Source of the DNA: Pleurodeles waltl
Lineage: Eukaryota > Chordata > Amphibia > Caudata > Salamandridae
Direction of reading: 5' to 3'
Assembly: GCF_031143425.1 (NCBI RefSeq)
Contig: NC_090450.1
Coordinates: 172,469,272-172,533,271, forward strand
DNA length: 64,000 bases
Positions 49,464-61,449 of the stretch are shown in pieces. The notes under the pieces are model-generated. The model was not told where the DNA came from. It did no database searches and was given only the letters and a program-made list of their open reading frames with translations. The stretch's first letter is position 1. Each line of letters opens with the position of its first letter. The position numbers were made by a program, and so were the translations under genes.

Positions 49464-49555
49464 TTTGAACACCATGCCACCTCAGTTTGGACTCAGCTAT
49501 ATGGATATCAGTCTTGACCATGCTTTAGTGGGAACAGTCCAGCCCCAACTAGGCA
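49464..49555 (+). repeat. Third copy of the dispersed GCCACCTCA repeat
   Basis: It shares TTTGAACACCA, GCCACCTCA, TTTGGAC, CAGTCTTGACC and GTGGGAACAGTC with copy B at 27015-27110. Copies 22 kb apart show a dispersed repeat family rather than a simple local duplication. Confidence 0.65.
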
Positions 49556-50411
49556 ACAGGGGAAGACAAAAGGTTTGAGGCGGAAAAGGCAAAGGAAAAA
49601 GCAGACAAGGAGGAGTGAAAGGAGTAGATCCAAATGGAAAACCACCCATGGCAATAGTGACAAGGGGTCAAATGAAGACCAAATAATGGAGAAAGTGGTA
49701 CCAAATCAGTGATGAACTAAGAATGTATATGAAGGCGTGTAACAGACAATTGAGTGACTCTACATGCAATGTGAGAATGGCTTGAAATTAAGTTAACTAC
49801 ACTAATTCTATGTACAATAAATTACTTGTTGATTGGAGAGAGTGAGGGCTCCTGAAGTAGGTGGAGTTCCTAATACTGAGATGTGAACATCTTAAAAAAC
49901 CCAGTCTATATCTTTGCAAGCATTGTGTGGGAGCAGGATTCCTTTTTAAGTACACAGGATGTAATAGTTTGTACAGCAGTATCAAACATGTTGTGAATGC
50001 CACTCTCCTGAATCTCCAGGTAGTTCAGTCATCAGATAGGTGATGACTGGACCCAACTCTTTCTGAGAACTACCCTGGCAGCCAAGGCAATTAATATCCA
50101 GGGGCCAAGGCAGTTTCCAAAGGGAAGGAGGAATGGAAAGAGAAAGAGAGAAGACAAACAGCAGGACCGCATCCTTTTGTCAGGGATGTTTACAGGAACA
50201 CAAATGTTTTAAGAGTGTTCAGTGGGGTAATCAAGATGTCTCAGGATTCACTGGAATATACGCTGGGTTGGCTTTTGCCACTCGGAAGCAAGTATCATCG
50301 TGGGACACACCGAAAATCTGTGCAGAATAGGTATAATTAGTCCTTATGCCTATTAAACAAGAAAGTGAATATTATAGGTGGCATTTACAATTTGCAGCAT
50401 ACCATAGAAGC
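49556..50411. other. No gene recognised
   Basis: Short frames without domain. The sequence is purine-rich around 49560-49700. Confidence 0.5.
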
Positions 50412-50550
50412 TTATTCCAGAGGCTTTACATCAAAATCAGAACATTCCTGACAACAGCTCAGATTGCGATGTACAAGGTTATTCCAGAGGCTTCCAGAGT
50501 CTTTACATCAAAATCAGCACATTCTGATAACATCTCAGATTGCAATGTTG
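50412..50550 (+). repeat. Short tandem duplication, about 70 bp
   Basis: TTATTCCAGAGGCTT, TTTACATCAAAATCAG, CACATTC/ACATTCC and CTCAGATTGC appear twice in the same order, starting near 50412 and near 50480. The second copy has an extra CCAGAG insert. Confidence 0.7.
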
Positions 50551-50755
50551 GGTTAAATGTTCAAGTGGCTAACTAGATGTCATACAATGTTGGTAAAGAG
50601 TTTCCCAAATACAGTCAAAATCAAGCAGAGTGTTCGCTGAATATCTTTAGTTTAGAAATTAAAACTGTACCTTGTTCGCAGAGTTCCAATGGAAACAGCC
50701 ACTACAAGACAGAGACAGACCTGGTTTAATCCCTTTTCTCTTTCTTGTTTTTCAG

Positions 50756-50924
50756 GGACTGGAGCGGAGGACGCATTGCCCAGGAAACCCAGCAGCAGGG
50801 CAAGATGTCGCAGAGATGGACGAAGGTGCACTGGAGTTGGAGACGCCCTGGAACTGAAGTTGCTCTGACTTGGAAGATTAAGGAAGACCTCCAAGATGAA
50901 AGATGCGGGGACCGGAGAACACAG
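50756..50924 (+). other. Candidate spliced exon (169 nt)
   Basis: A long pyrimidine tract with TTTTTCAG ends at 50755 and a consensus GTAAGT donor starts at 50925. The 169 nt between are GC-rich compared with the flanks. One frame is open throughout (GRIAQETQQQGKMSQRWTKV and on). I recognise no domain. It may be a coding or non-coding exon of a host transcript, or a splice-competent piece of a repeat. Confidence 0.4.
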
Positions 50925-51539
50925 GTAAGTGCATTGTGTCTGGCGGCAGGGTTTAAATGCCAGCATCCTGCTGAAGGCACATGAAGGGGGCATAGCAGGC
51001 ACAGAGCTTCCTTTCTCATATTGCCTGTTACACTACATGTGGAATAGGTGTTTTGTTATTCCCTGTGCTGCCTACCACTTGCCATCAGGGAAAAAACAAT
51101 ACTCTTGGTTGCTTTTGAAATAACAGTTCCTATCACTGCCACGAGGAAAATATGTTAACATAGAGCACAATTGTGAAATGCAAATAAAAACATAAGGCAC
51201 AAATAAGCAAATTTATCATGAATATCAGGGTGGCAGGGTCCTTTGCAAGGAATATAAGCAGGCTGGTGCACATAGGGACGAGGTCATGCACATACACAAT
51301 GGATTGAGGCTTGCAGATATTTTCTGCAAGCTTGATCTATCTCATACCTGCTTGACAATGAGATGCTATTCAAGATGCAACATTTTCTTTGACCAACAGC
51401 TGTTGACTGTTCAATAACCAACTGTACAAACAGCTTCAGGGCACCGAAATGGGGATGTGCTTTGCTCTCAGCTATGCTACTTTATTCATGGGCTGGTGGG
51501 AGGAGCAGGTCCTCATAGCTACACAATCCCTTACAGACC
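50925..51539. other. No gene recognised
   Basis: Nothing beyond short frames is visible downstream of the candidate donor site. Confidence 0.5.
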
Positions 51540-52020
51540 CAACAACCCACCAGAAAAATCGAAATATTACTTAAAACATAACAAAAAAAAACATAATACA
51601 TCCGAAGGGTTCAAGCAATGAATCCAAACAATTTTAAACATCCATAATAAATAAACTTATTAAATAATAACATTTTTCGAAACAATTAATAACTCAAAAA
51701 ATCAAATATTTTATCAACTGAATAATTCAAACAATTAAAAATCTAATTAACCAAATAAATAATGACTAAACAATTTAAAGAAAAATATGTAATAAAAGTT
51801 AAATACATTTCCCAACCTACTCCCATACAAATCAAAATATCAGCATAAATAAATCAAAAATAATTTTATATGTATATTATCATAGGAAAAAATTAACTAT
51901 ACAAAAAAAATTCAAATAATTAACAACACAATGACAATGACTTACAGCACACAAACTAATAAGATCAAAAAATCAATATTATAAGCAACAATAATAAATA
52001 AAACAATATTAAGCTTAAGA
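51540..52020. repeat. AT-rich block, related in style to 58.1-58.95 kb
   Basis: The text is dominated by AATAAAT, AATTAAAAA and AACAATT, with CCAACCTACTCCCATACAAA once. That word resembles CCACCCTATTCCCCTACAAA in the tandem block at 58.18 kb. Both blocks are followed at a distance by ATATT...TGTCTAAA.ACACT. They may be copies of one AT-rich element. Confidence 0.45.
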
Positions 52021-53856
52021 TGATAGTCTTATATGTGATATTCGATCCACAATATTGTTGTCATCATAATTTATCTTGGCCTGATATTTGTGTCTAAAAA
52101 CACTTTTGATATGATATTAATATTGTGAACCTAGGGGTTACAGCAAGCTATAGGAATGCCTAGCATTGAATAATGCACAATGTGATGTTCAAAACCAATA
52201 TTCTCTATGATGGCAGAAATAAATCCACAATCACAATGGCCAAAATCAATCCACCCACACTAACACCCAAGCAATCTGAACAAGGAGGAAAAGTATTTAC
52301 ATACACATAACACAAACTGAAAATCCACAACAAGTTAGAAATCATGTTAACGTATGGACACTTGATCAAAATACAATATATTTGAAAGGAGTTGTGTATG
52401 TCTCTTGTTAATAGTGTTCTTCATCCGAATGTTCCTGTAAGAACTGGAGTATTAGTTGACAAATTTGAGAAGCCTGCTCAAGTAATAAACACAGTTCGTG
52501 TCAGAGTGAACCACTAAAGTCACTAAATAAACTTGTACTTAAACATCTGGTAGCATCACACTAACCATTCAGGCTTAACTTAAAGGCAAATTGTAAAGTA
52601 TTAATGCAGTACTCTGACAGTAGTAAAGTAAAAGGACAAAATCTGATAAGTAGAACAGGAGATATGACTGTTCAAAGTCTGAATTAAAAATAGCTTCAAA
52701 AGGCGAAAACACCAACCATGGTTATCTGGTCATACTAGCCATCGTCAAAGTAAAAAATTAAGGCTGACTACAATGGATCACCTATTGGATACAGGGACCA
52801 AGTTCACCCTGGTAGAAATTTTACCTTCAGTCGTAGAAATTTATATGGAGAAAAGGTGGTCATTGGTGAGTCATCAGCAATGTAAGCTGCAAGCTGGATC
52901 TGAAGCAGGGCTTGACGACTGCAGGCTGCTGAAGGGCAGGGTCCGGATGCAGCCTTAATGAAGGCAGGAAAACTCTGAGCAGCAAAGAGCAGAGTCCATG
53001 CCCTGGAAGGACTGGTTGTCAATTGGCTTTAGCTCATTTTCTGTCTCAATGAAGCCTCTACATTCAGACTTTGAAACGTTTCTGGACGTCAGATCATCTT
53101 CAGCAAGGCAAACCACCAAGTTGAGGGGATCACTGACAGAATATTGAAACCAAAAATATTGTGTAACACAAGTATAGTGCCAAAAATATTGCTTACAAAA
53201 ATATTGTATCCCTATCCTTATAATGGTAGGTACAACAATATTGCACAAAATATATTGTTGACAATAATATCATTCAAAACTAGATAATTTTTTTTAAAAT
53301 TTAATATAAGGAGAGTTTAAAGTAGTCAAATGTTATCTGTAATCTAATTTCTGTATATGTGTCCTAAAAGACAGTTGTAACAAGTTCTATATAAGGAGCG
53401 CTATCCACAAGGCCAAAAAGAGGATACTTGGACACATCAGAGCAATCGTAAATGAAACAGTACCCCATGGCTAGACAATTTAAAGAGTTTCATGCTTGTG
53501 AAGTCACAAAACAACAAATGCTAGTCATGGACAGGACAGAGCCCAACTTGATAGAAGGAGACAGGGTCTAGAGCTTAAGACTTTTGGAGTCACAGTACAT
53601 AATTAGATAGACCTCAAAGATTCCAGTTGGTTTGAATTCTGATGAGGAACCGGAAGTGCACCTGGGTTAAGAAGCCTTATTGTATGTTGTGGGATAACTC
53701 TACTTTGTATATGAAGTAGAAATATATACTTTGGATCAGGTTGAGTGGTTTTAATCTAACAATGATTTAAAAAAAATTTCAAACAGGTGCTGAGAATGGG
53801 CGGGATTTGATGTAGAAAGAGCTAAGCTCTTTGGATTTTGGATGTATGGTTATGTG
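52021..53856. other. No gene recognised; hammerhead-like string at 53078-53103
   Basis: At 53078-53103 on the minus strand CTGAAGA and GAAAC occur in hammerhead order with a weak stem between. AATATTG words cluster at 53140-53270. No coding domain is visible. Confidence 0.45.
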
Positions 53857-54745
53857 GATATGTGGCAGAGTATGTATGTAAAGTAGACTGGGGTAGTGCA
53901 GTAGATTTTACAATAGAATGAATTTGCTAATGTTAGCCCTCTTGGGCAGAAATGTGTACAGTTGATTTACCCTAAGAACTAACGGGGTATTGCCTGCTAC
54001 TTCAAAATAAATTAATTTTGATGCAACTTAGTTGAACATTGAAGTGTCATACATGTGTCAGGATTGAGCATTGTCACTTTTTTTACATTTTCTGTATAAT
54101 ATTGATAACCAATCTTTTAGAGTGATTTATGGGTTCTAAGGATGTAGTTGGACCACATACTATGATTAAATCAGTTCAAAATGGTGACTCCTAAACAAAC
54201 TGATTGTCAGCACTTATTGCTGTAAGTCAGTTCTTTGTTTAATTTCATGCACCGTCACCTTGTACTCACAAATGAGTAATGTCACTAATGAAGATATGTG
54301 GCAGACTATGTATGCAATGTGGATTGGGAGGGTGCATTATAACTTGAAGCATTATAGAGCTGAAAATGCTAGCATGCATGGGAAGAACTGTGTATAGTTG
54401 ATTTACCCTAAGAACGGCACACTTGGGCTACTTGCAACATTGTCGGCTACTTTCAAAGTATGGGATTTGATATACAACTTAGTTGAACTTTGATGCATCA
54501 TACACAAAAATATGTGTTAGGATTGAGAAAATGTATTGCACTTAAATTTTTCCATAAGAACAATTGCCAATCTTTTTACAATGATGCATGGGTACCAATA
54601 ATATAATAGGACTACAAATTAAGACAAAACCAATCAAAGAAAGCGACTCACAAACAAACCGTTTGTCAGCACCTATTGCTGTAAGTCTTTTTTTGTGTCT
54701 ATTCATGCACCATTACTTTTATAATCATGAATGAGTAATGTTTGT
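53857..54745 (+). repeat. 436-bp tandem duplication (two units)
   Basis: Unit 1 starts at 53857 and unit 2 at 54293, both with GATATGTGGCAGA. They share GTTGATTTACCCTAAGAAC, CAACTTAGTTGAAC, GTCAGGATTGAG/GTTAGGATTGAG and GTCAGCACTTATTGCTGTAAGTC/GTCAGCACCTATTGCTGTAAGTC-type blocks split by substitutions. This looks like two monomers of a satellite-like or LTR-derived repeat. Confidence 0.8.
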
Positions 54746-55731
54746 GTAACTTGACCCGTGAACAAGGGGTAGGAACCCTGAATCGCGTTTGGTGGCAGCG
54801 GTTGCCATAAAAAAGTATGGAGCAGTTTTCACAGAGCTCACGTCCTGTTTTCTGTAAAGAAGAGGTTTGGTGTTGCACAATTTGAATTAAGGCACTTCCA
54901 CACCCGCTGCCATGAGCCGCTTGAAGGAGGCCAGGGGTCTGAATGGAATTTTGTTTCTAAATAAATACACACACACACAAATATATATATATTTCTTTCG
55001 CAGTAGTTTTTGCTCTCCAAAGTTCACAAGCATCCTAAGCTTCTTGAGATGATGGTGTGAAGCCCAAATATTAACGAAGAGATCGATCCTTTTAAAACCT
55101 AAAGAACAAGTCAACAGACCTTTCCAGATGCAGACAAATGATTAATTTGCAGTAGCACTCTCAAATCATTTCGGAGTACACAGTCCTAGCTCACCAGTAG
55201 AGGAGCAAAACACCCATAGTGCTTATAAACCACTACATACATCTTTGAAATCGGGCGCCACTGTCAAATATCCAACATTCAATAAAAGATAGGCCAGTTT
55301 ACCTCAAGAAGTGCTATCAGAGAAATACATGAAAATTAACATAGAAAATGGCAAAACATTGTGAAATGGCAAATAACATTAAGAGCCCAAAAATTAGCTT
55401 GATTTTTGATGATGATGTAATTGGGTCCCACAGTTTATCTAGATTTACAGGTGCAAATCATAATGTGCATGGGTTAACACAGTCAATACCTTTAACATTG
55501 TTCACAATGGAGTCCAATAGAGTATAAATGGGGAGACATAAGGGTCTATTCATACAAAGTAGAAACTTTGTAACCATGTAAAAAACAGAGTTACAATCAA
55601 GCATTAAAACCAGTCATTCAGTGGGTTTAAATCCACCTTTTGAGAAAAACACAAGGACACTAATAATATCTTAATCACTAAATATGCACCCTGGATCTCT
55701 CAAAACAAAAAACCTCAGAACTAGTCCTCCA
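54746..55731. other. Microsatellite and probable 3' flank of the Penelope-like relic
   Basis: A CA/TA microsatellite lies at 54966-54991. The interval from about 55.0 to 55.73 kb lies downstream of the minus-strand Penelope-like reading frame and may be its 3' part. No gene is seen. Confidence 0.4.
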
Positions 55732-56490
55732 AATGGGCAGACAGTTTCTCATCTGAATTCAGTCCTATAGGATGTTTTGTGTTATATGTGATTATAAACT
55801 TTGATTAAAGTCTACGCAATTCCAAAGTCCTGTTGCCACCTCTTTCATTTAGTTCTCTCTTGTCTAATACACAGAATTATAACTGATTGAAGTTACTGGA
55901 GTAGGAGGCTTTAAAGTGTCTTGCCACTGGATATTATCTATCTTCCTTAATAATTGCTCTAAGGTGTACCAGTGCCCTCTGTTTTGCATTGTGGATAGTA
56001 TTGCCAATGAAAAACGTGTTGCATGTGCAAGGCAAGCAGTAAATGTAAAAATCAGAGGTATCGAATGACATTTGGTAATATGATACTTCTTAGGTACTGA
56101 GGGAAACTCTATTTCTCTTACATTCTCACTGTTCTTACAGGCCTTACATTACCCACACCTAAAAAATCTTTGTAACGTCATCTTCTTACTGTTATCTTTG
56201 AACCATCCATGACACAATTTATCTCTAGGGGATCTATCACCTTCTTTATGTTATTTTAGGTTGATTGACTAAGTACTTGTTAACTACTTGGTCTTTGTGC
56301 AGCATAAGCCAATACTTCTGTCTTTTTTTGTTGTAATTTATTATAAATCTCACTATTTCAATTTCTTCTTCTCTTTCTTTCTCTTTTCAGTAATTAGATC
56401 TTCCCTTTTATACTGTTTCACTAAGTCATAGCCTTTTGGATAGTGAATATATGTAGACTTATTTTTAAGACTGTTTGTTGAAAGTCTCCC
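55732..56490 (-). pseudogene. Penelope-like element relic: RT end and GIY-YIG endonuclease
   Basis: Reading the minus strand, the following appear in order. GYDLVKQYKRED comes first. DQVVNKYLVNQP and RDKLCHGWFKDN are the end of the Penelope RT. FRCGNCKACKN is the Cys-rich linker. A decayed GIY-YIG region follows, where HNAKQRALVHLRAI takes the place of the Arg-rich helix, then PVARHF. RGGNRTLELRRL, a stop, and HPIGLNSDEKL close the domain, the R-GGD...L...P.GLN ending of Penelope endonucleases. Several stops and shifts are present. The family's RT and nuclease act together in target-primed insertion; this copy is dead. The assignment rests on motif order. Confidence 0.72.
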
Positions 56491-56670
56491 ATCATTCATT
56501 AAAGACATGGGGGATTTCCTGCGCGTTGAAGGATTAACATGAGAAGATGACTATCTTATGATGAGTCAAAAAATAAGATACAGTGTTCCAAGTAGAAGGG
56601 AAGAGAGGATACTATGGGAGGGGTCCTAAATTTTAGGAGCAAAAAACCTCACACATCCAAAAGGATGTCA

Positions 56671-56707
56671 TGCTTCATCATCGGAGCTTGCTCCTCGTCA
56701 GACTGGC
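56671..56707 (-). other. Hammerhead-like motif upstream of the Penelope-like relic
   Basis: On the minus strand CTGACGA is followed by a clear stem GGAGC/GCTCC with a two-base loop, then GATGA where GAAAC is expected. It lies about 180 bp upstream of the Penelope-like frame on the same strand, where Penelope terminal repeats carry hammerheads. The second core box is mutated. Confidence 0.4.
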
Positions 56708-57783
56708 ACTGCAATGTCTGACGGGCACCACCCCGAATAGGGGGGCTCTTTGCCGGAGATCTTTTGAGATAATGATGCTGTGACCCCAAAAGTGAGTAAG
56801 CAAGAAAGGAGATCAAGGATAATGGTTAAAATTGGCTCTCAATGACTACACCTGGGTAACAGATTCATTGGACCAGATGAGAGGAAAAGGCCATTTCGCA
56901 ATGGCAGGCCACCTTTTTTTATACCAGACCATGAAGGGCGGGGGGCTGGCTCATTTCTTTTCCAAATTTTGCAGCCAGGAATGTTCCCTGCACAAATGTC
57001 TAGTATATAAATGTGTGATTGAATTAACTTCCTTTCTAGCTAATAGAGCATGGTTTGTTTAAAGTCAGCACACTCAACGGTTAACCTCATTATAAACATT
57101 AAGGGTCTGATTTAGATATTGACTGATGGATTACTCCTTCACAACAGTGACTGATATCCCAGTCGACAAAATCTAAGTCCCATACGAAACAATGGGCCCT
57201 TTATCTCTTTGTTATGGCCAAATGAGCGATATCTCTCTTTTTATCAACATATAGGGGACATGCAGCCCTGTAGTGTGACTAATGATTTATAACTATCATG
57301 TATTTCTGCTGTGTGTGACTACAAGGGCTTGTCTCCTGCCTGACTCGCATGACTCTTGAATCACCCATAATTACGTTAAGCAGTATGATTGTGTTTTCAT
57401 AGTATAACAACACAAAAGCATGCATGCTCATGGGTGCAGTGTGCATTTTCAGTGGTTTGCTTTTCTTCTATTATTGCACCAGTTTGTATTTTGGTTTGTG
57501 TTCCATCTGATGAGAAACATTTACCTGGTGGTACTCTGAAGTGCTGATGATATTGCTGTTGGCTAGGAGCCATCATTGTTTTCCTACAACAATCTTTTGC
57601 AATATACTGATATTAATTCTGATTGTGCAGTGTGTCTGTGGTCCTGTACTGAATCATTTAATTGCCTTATCTGTCATTGAATCTAGGTTCCCTTCAAGTG
57701 GAATTTTTAATAGAAGGTGGGAGCCTTATTCAGCATTATATTGCATGGCATGAGTGTGTAGATAGGCGGGTATGCTATCAGCC
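56708..57783. other. No gene; short MITE-like remnant at 57108-57185
   Basis: GGGTCTGATTTAGAT near 57108 followed by a diverged palindrome (TGATGGATTACTCC, GTGACTGATATCCC) looks like the end of a short DNA transposon. The rest shows no coding signal. Confidence 0.45.
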
Positions 57784-57830
57784 CTGAAGAAGGCCTTAGA
57801 ACCGTATGGGCTTCAAATGATGGCCGAAAC
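57784..57830 (+). other. Hammerhead-core-like motif
   Basis: CTGAAGA is followed by AGGCC, a 26-base loop, GGCC and GAAAC. The stem II pairing GGCC/GGCC is perfect. It closely resembles the motif at 572-601. A stem III partner and cleavage site are not evident. Confidence 0.45.
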
Positions 57831-58079
57831 ATTTTGGCTTAAGCATGAGCAGTTGAGTCATTGATACTCAAAACAATATCCGCAATAGATTTTAATCATG
57901 TCCATGGTACTCAAACATTAAAGGAGAGTGTTTTGGGTATATCCTAAGACATTTTAACATTTTAACTCCTTTTAATTTCTCTGGATCCCTGCATTAAATC
58001 CAGGAGAGATTTATATAAGAACTCCCAGCTCTGGATGAGTCCGCCATGGTGATATTATGCTATCATGGAGTGGATAGGC

Positions 58080-58960
58080 ACTGATAAATATTCAGTTACT
58101 TAACTTTTTCAAATTCAATTAAATAATTAATTTACAGATAATATTTAAAAATAAAGTAATTATTAATTGAATAACTTCCCACCCTATTCCCCTACAAACC
58201 TAGCATCCCGCAACTAAAATATTAGTACAAAAAAATCAGTATTCCATATTTTACATGATTACAAATTATTTAAATAATTGATTAAATATTATTATTAAAT
58301 TATTACTTAATTATTATTTAACTTTCCCCAGACCCCTATAAAAATAGAAATGCAAATGGAGTGAAATAAATAAGTATTCCATAAATTACATAAATGCAAT
58401 CAGTGAAATAACTAACAATAATAATTCATTATTAATAAATTATTACCTTTACACCTTATACTTCTACACACCTAACAACCTGCAAATAGCATATGATGAA
58501 AATAAATCAATGTTACCAAATTTACATTTAATAAAATCAGTTGTATAGTTAAATACCATTTATTGAATAAATATTAATTATTATTAACTAATTAAATTCC
58601 CACCATATACCCTATAACCCGCTACAGCACTATAAATTACTATAAAAAAATAAATAAAAAAAATTCAAAATCATTTACAATTTCAAGCTATATTTAAAAA
58701 ATAACCTTTCTATAAACAACAGTAACACATAAAATGACTATATCAACTAAAAGACATTCAAATAATTAAAAACAATATCTTTACCACTATATTATTGAAA
58801 GCAATATCAAAAACATCTATGTTATTAAAAATCATATTAACTAAAAAATTATTTTTTTGTCAACCATAATTGTGCATCATGATATTTATGTATCACATTA
58901 TTTATTTTCCAATATATCTGCCTCACAATATTTTTTATCTGATATTGTGTCTAAACACTA
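58080..58960. repeat. AT-rich tandem repeat, units of about 125-150 bp
   Basis: Pyrimidine-richer words mark each unit near 58178, 58325, 58449 and 58599 (for example CCACCCTATTCCCCTACA and CCACCATATACCCTATAACC). These are separated by AAATAATT-rich text with a TATTCCATA motif. Units are diverged. No gene is present. Confidence 0.6.
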
Positions 58961-60203
58961 ATTGAGGCCGACCAGTGATTTGACGTCAGTAGCTGCAGTT
59001 TCAATGGAGAAGCTAGTCTCTATTAGCTTATCAGCTTGGCAAAAATATTCAAAGTTCCACTTCTTGTCATTTTGGGGACAGGAGGAATACACTCTAACAC
59101 CAGCCAAGTGTCCAGGATATGGAATGAACCACTTGTGGGTTAAGACTCACTCCAACAGAGGCCAGCAACAAGGTACTTGGCAGGCACAGTTGAAAGTGGT
59201 CAGCTGGGCAGCTGCAGGGAGAAAGGCCCTTGAAAGTGTGCTGGTGTGTTGTGTCTCTATAGCTTAAACAGGAAGCCAGCCAACTGACCCTTGGGTCCAC
59301 GTGAGGCTCCTGGGTTGAAGACAAGCAGGTCCTGTCTTCCTTTGAGTTTCAGACAGCAGGGCAGCTCTTCTGATCTTCACAGGCCCAGGAGTGTTCTGTG
59401 AAGGGTAATCAGGATTCCACATTTATGCCAATTGCCAGTCTTTGGGTGGGGGAAACCCCTGACCACTGCCTAATCAATGGAGTAAAAGTTACCAGGGGTG
59501 ACCCTACCCTCTTTTGCAGCCCTTCCTTTGTTTCTTACTGTAAACTATCCCATGGTACCCCTCCTTTCCTAAATCCCTTGAGGACAGAATATTTATTTCC
59601 CCTTGTTAGAGCTCTCAATGTCCACCCAGAGGTGTCGCTATGCTAATGGGCAAACCCTACCTTTTGGTCACTCCATACCAGTTCTGGGGCAGCTCCCTCA
59701 GTAGACCCTGGTGTTAGCTACATCTGCCTATGACAGGAAGGAACCTTTGAAATTAATCCAGTTATTGAGCTCAGGCCTCAGGCTATCTTGTCATGTAGCA
59801 AAACTCCTTCACCACATCCTGGATTCTTTGTCCACTGTTTGAGACCAATACAAGTCTCATTACAGGAGACTAATCCATCTGCCAGGTGACAGTTGAATGC
59901 TTATAGCTTGTGGCAGGAAATTTGTAACTTTTTAAAAGTTAATAATTAGACAACATTTGATTTCAATATCACATTGGATTTTGGATAACTACGAAAATTG
60001 ATCCTTAAATTATTTCTCCAGCTGCTACCAATCCACTAATCCAAATTCATAATTTTTTTAATGTAACATTGTAGCTTAGTGTATCTATATTGAAGCTGCC
60101 AGAGATATTTCACTGTAATTACATTGTTCAGCATTAACTTTTACATGTCCCACCTGTAAATGACATTCACATTGTCTTCATGGGCAATAGGCCTACTTAT
60201 TAT
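58961..60203. other. No gene recognised
   Basis: Frames at 58962-59267 and 59398-59646 are short and without domain. No repeat structure or transposon end was recognised. Confidence 0.5.
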
Positions 60204-60220
60204 TTAACCCCTCCGGTGCC

Positions 60221-60286
60221 CAGGACGAGCTGGTCTCACCCTCTGCCACGGCGCTCCAGTGCCGTGGATGAGACCAGCTCGTCCTG
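60221..60286. repeat. Subterminal hairpin of the TTAA element
   Basis: Arms 60221-60238 and 60269-60286 (CAGGACGAGCTGGTCTCA and its complement) are perfect 18-bp inverted repeats. A second stem inside is GCCACGGC/GCCGTGG. It may be a transposase-binding subterminal repeat. Confidence 0.85.
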
Positions 60287-60379
60287 CTATGGGCCCTTTA
60301 TATCCATAAGAGGAGCAGCCCCGTGGGCAAGGGGGGGGGAGTAAATTATTTTTCGGCCATTTCTGCCCCCCTAATATAA

Positions 60380-60760
60380 TTTGGCTGATATACCCCCAGG
60401 GGGAGCAGAAACCCCTAGACACCACAGGTCTTTTTTTTCTTTGTTTGTGCTTTTTTTTCATATGTGGGGAGAGACCCCTTATCTTAGGCCATTTCTGCCC
60501 CCTTGGGGGAAGATTGGCCTAATTCTATTAGGATGATCTGCTCCCAGGGGGGCAGAAACCACTTAGGCACCAGGGATTGGTATCTGTGTATGTGTGTGTT
60601 TTGTTTGTGGGGGGCAGCCCCTTGGGCAACGGTCACTCCCCATGGGGGCAAATTACTGTTGGCCATATCTGTCCCCTTGGGGCAGATCGGCCTATTTTTG
60701 GAAGGCCCATCTGCCCCCAGGGGGGCAGAAATCCCACCAGAGACCAGAGATTTTTTTTTT
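60380..60760. repeat. Tandem GC-rich units with CAGGGGGGCAGAAA
   Basis: Three diverged units end in CAGGGGGAGCAGAAACCC (about 60398), CAGGGGGGCAGAAACCAC (about 60547) and CAGGGGGGCAGAAATCCC (about 60718). Each is preceded by GCCCC-CTTGGGG and followed by a poly-T/GT stretch. The spacing is about 149 and 171 bp. Frames here are by-products of the repeats. Confidence 0.65.
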
Positions 60761-61449
60761 CAAAAAAAGAGGGTAGGGGTATGGCCACACCCCCACCCCA
60801 AATAAACGGGGTCAAAGTTGTTCTGCCCACTGGTGGGCAGATGGGGCAGTTACCCCTGATTCCACTCCCGGTGGGGAGGGGCAAAAAGCCTTCTAGATGC
60901 TAGGAAATATTTAAAAAAAATTGTGGGGTGGTGGCTACCAACCAGTATGGGAATGGTTATGCTCCCACTGCAACTGAAGGTGGTAACAGTCTTTCAGCTC
61001 TCCTGCGCACACTAAAACATCTTATCCCACGGCAACCAAGAAGTCATTTGATTATTTTGGATTTTGGTTTTACAGTTGGGCCATGAGAGCTTGTCTAACT
61101 CTCAAAATCGTCCCACTTGGAATGGTGAGGGTTGCACTTTTTGGACTTTGGGACACTGTCATGTAGAAAAATCCATAAGACCTAGACACATCTGAAAACT
61201 AAACGTCTGGGTGAGTCCAGGATGGTGTGCTTCACATGCACCCTGCACCATTTTCATACCCAAAATGCCCTGCAAACCTTCAACTTTGCTGGAAATCACA
61301 CATTTTTCCCTAATTTTTGTGATGGAACCTTTCAGAATCTGCAGGAATCCACAAAATTCCTACCATCCAGCATTGTCGTATTTATAACAATAAAAATTCT
61401 GCCGGACTTGTCAGCCTAAAAATGTTTTTTTTCAAATTGCCCTTTTGGA

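Noticed and set aside
60204..60903. Several overlapping frames of 60-108 residues with PPWG/GQ repeats
   Set aside because: They are translations of the CAGGGGGGCAGAAA tandem units within the TTAA element.
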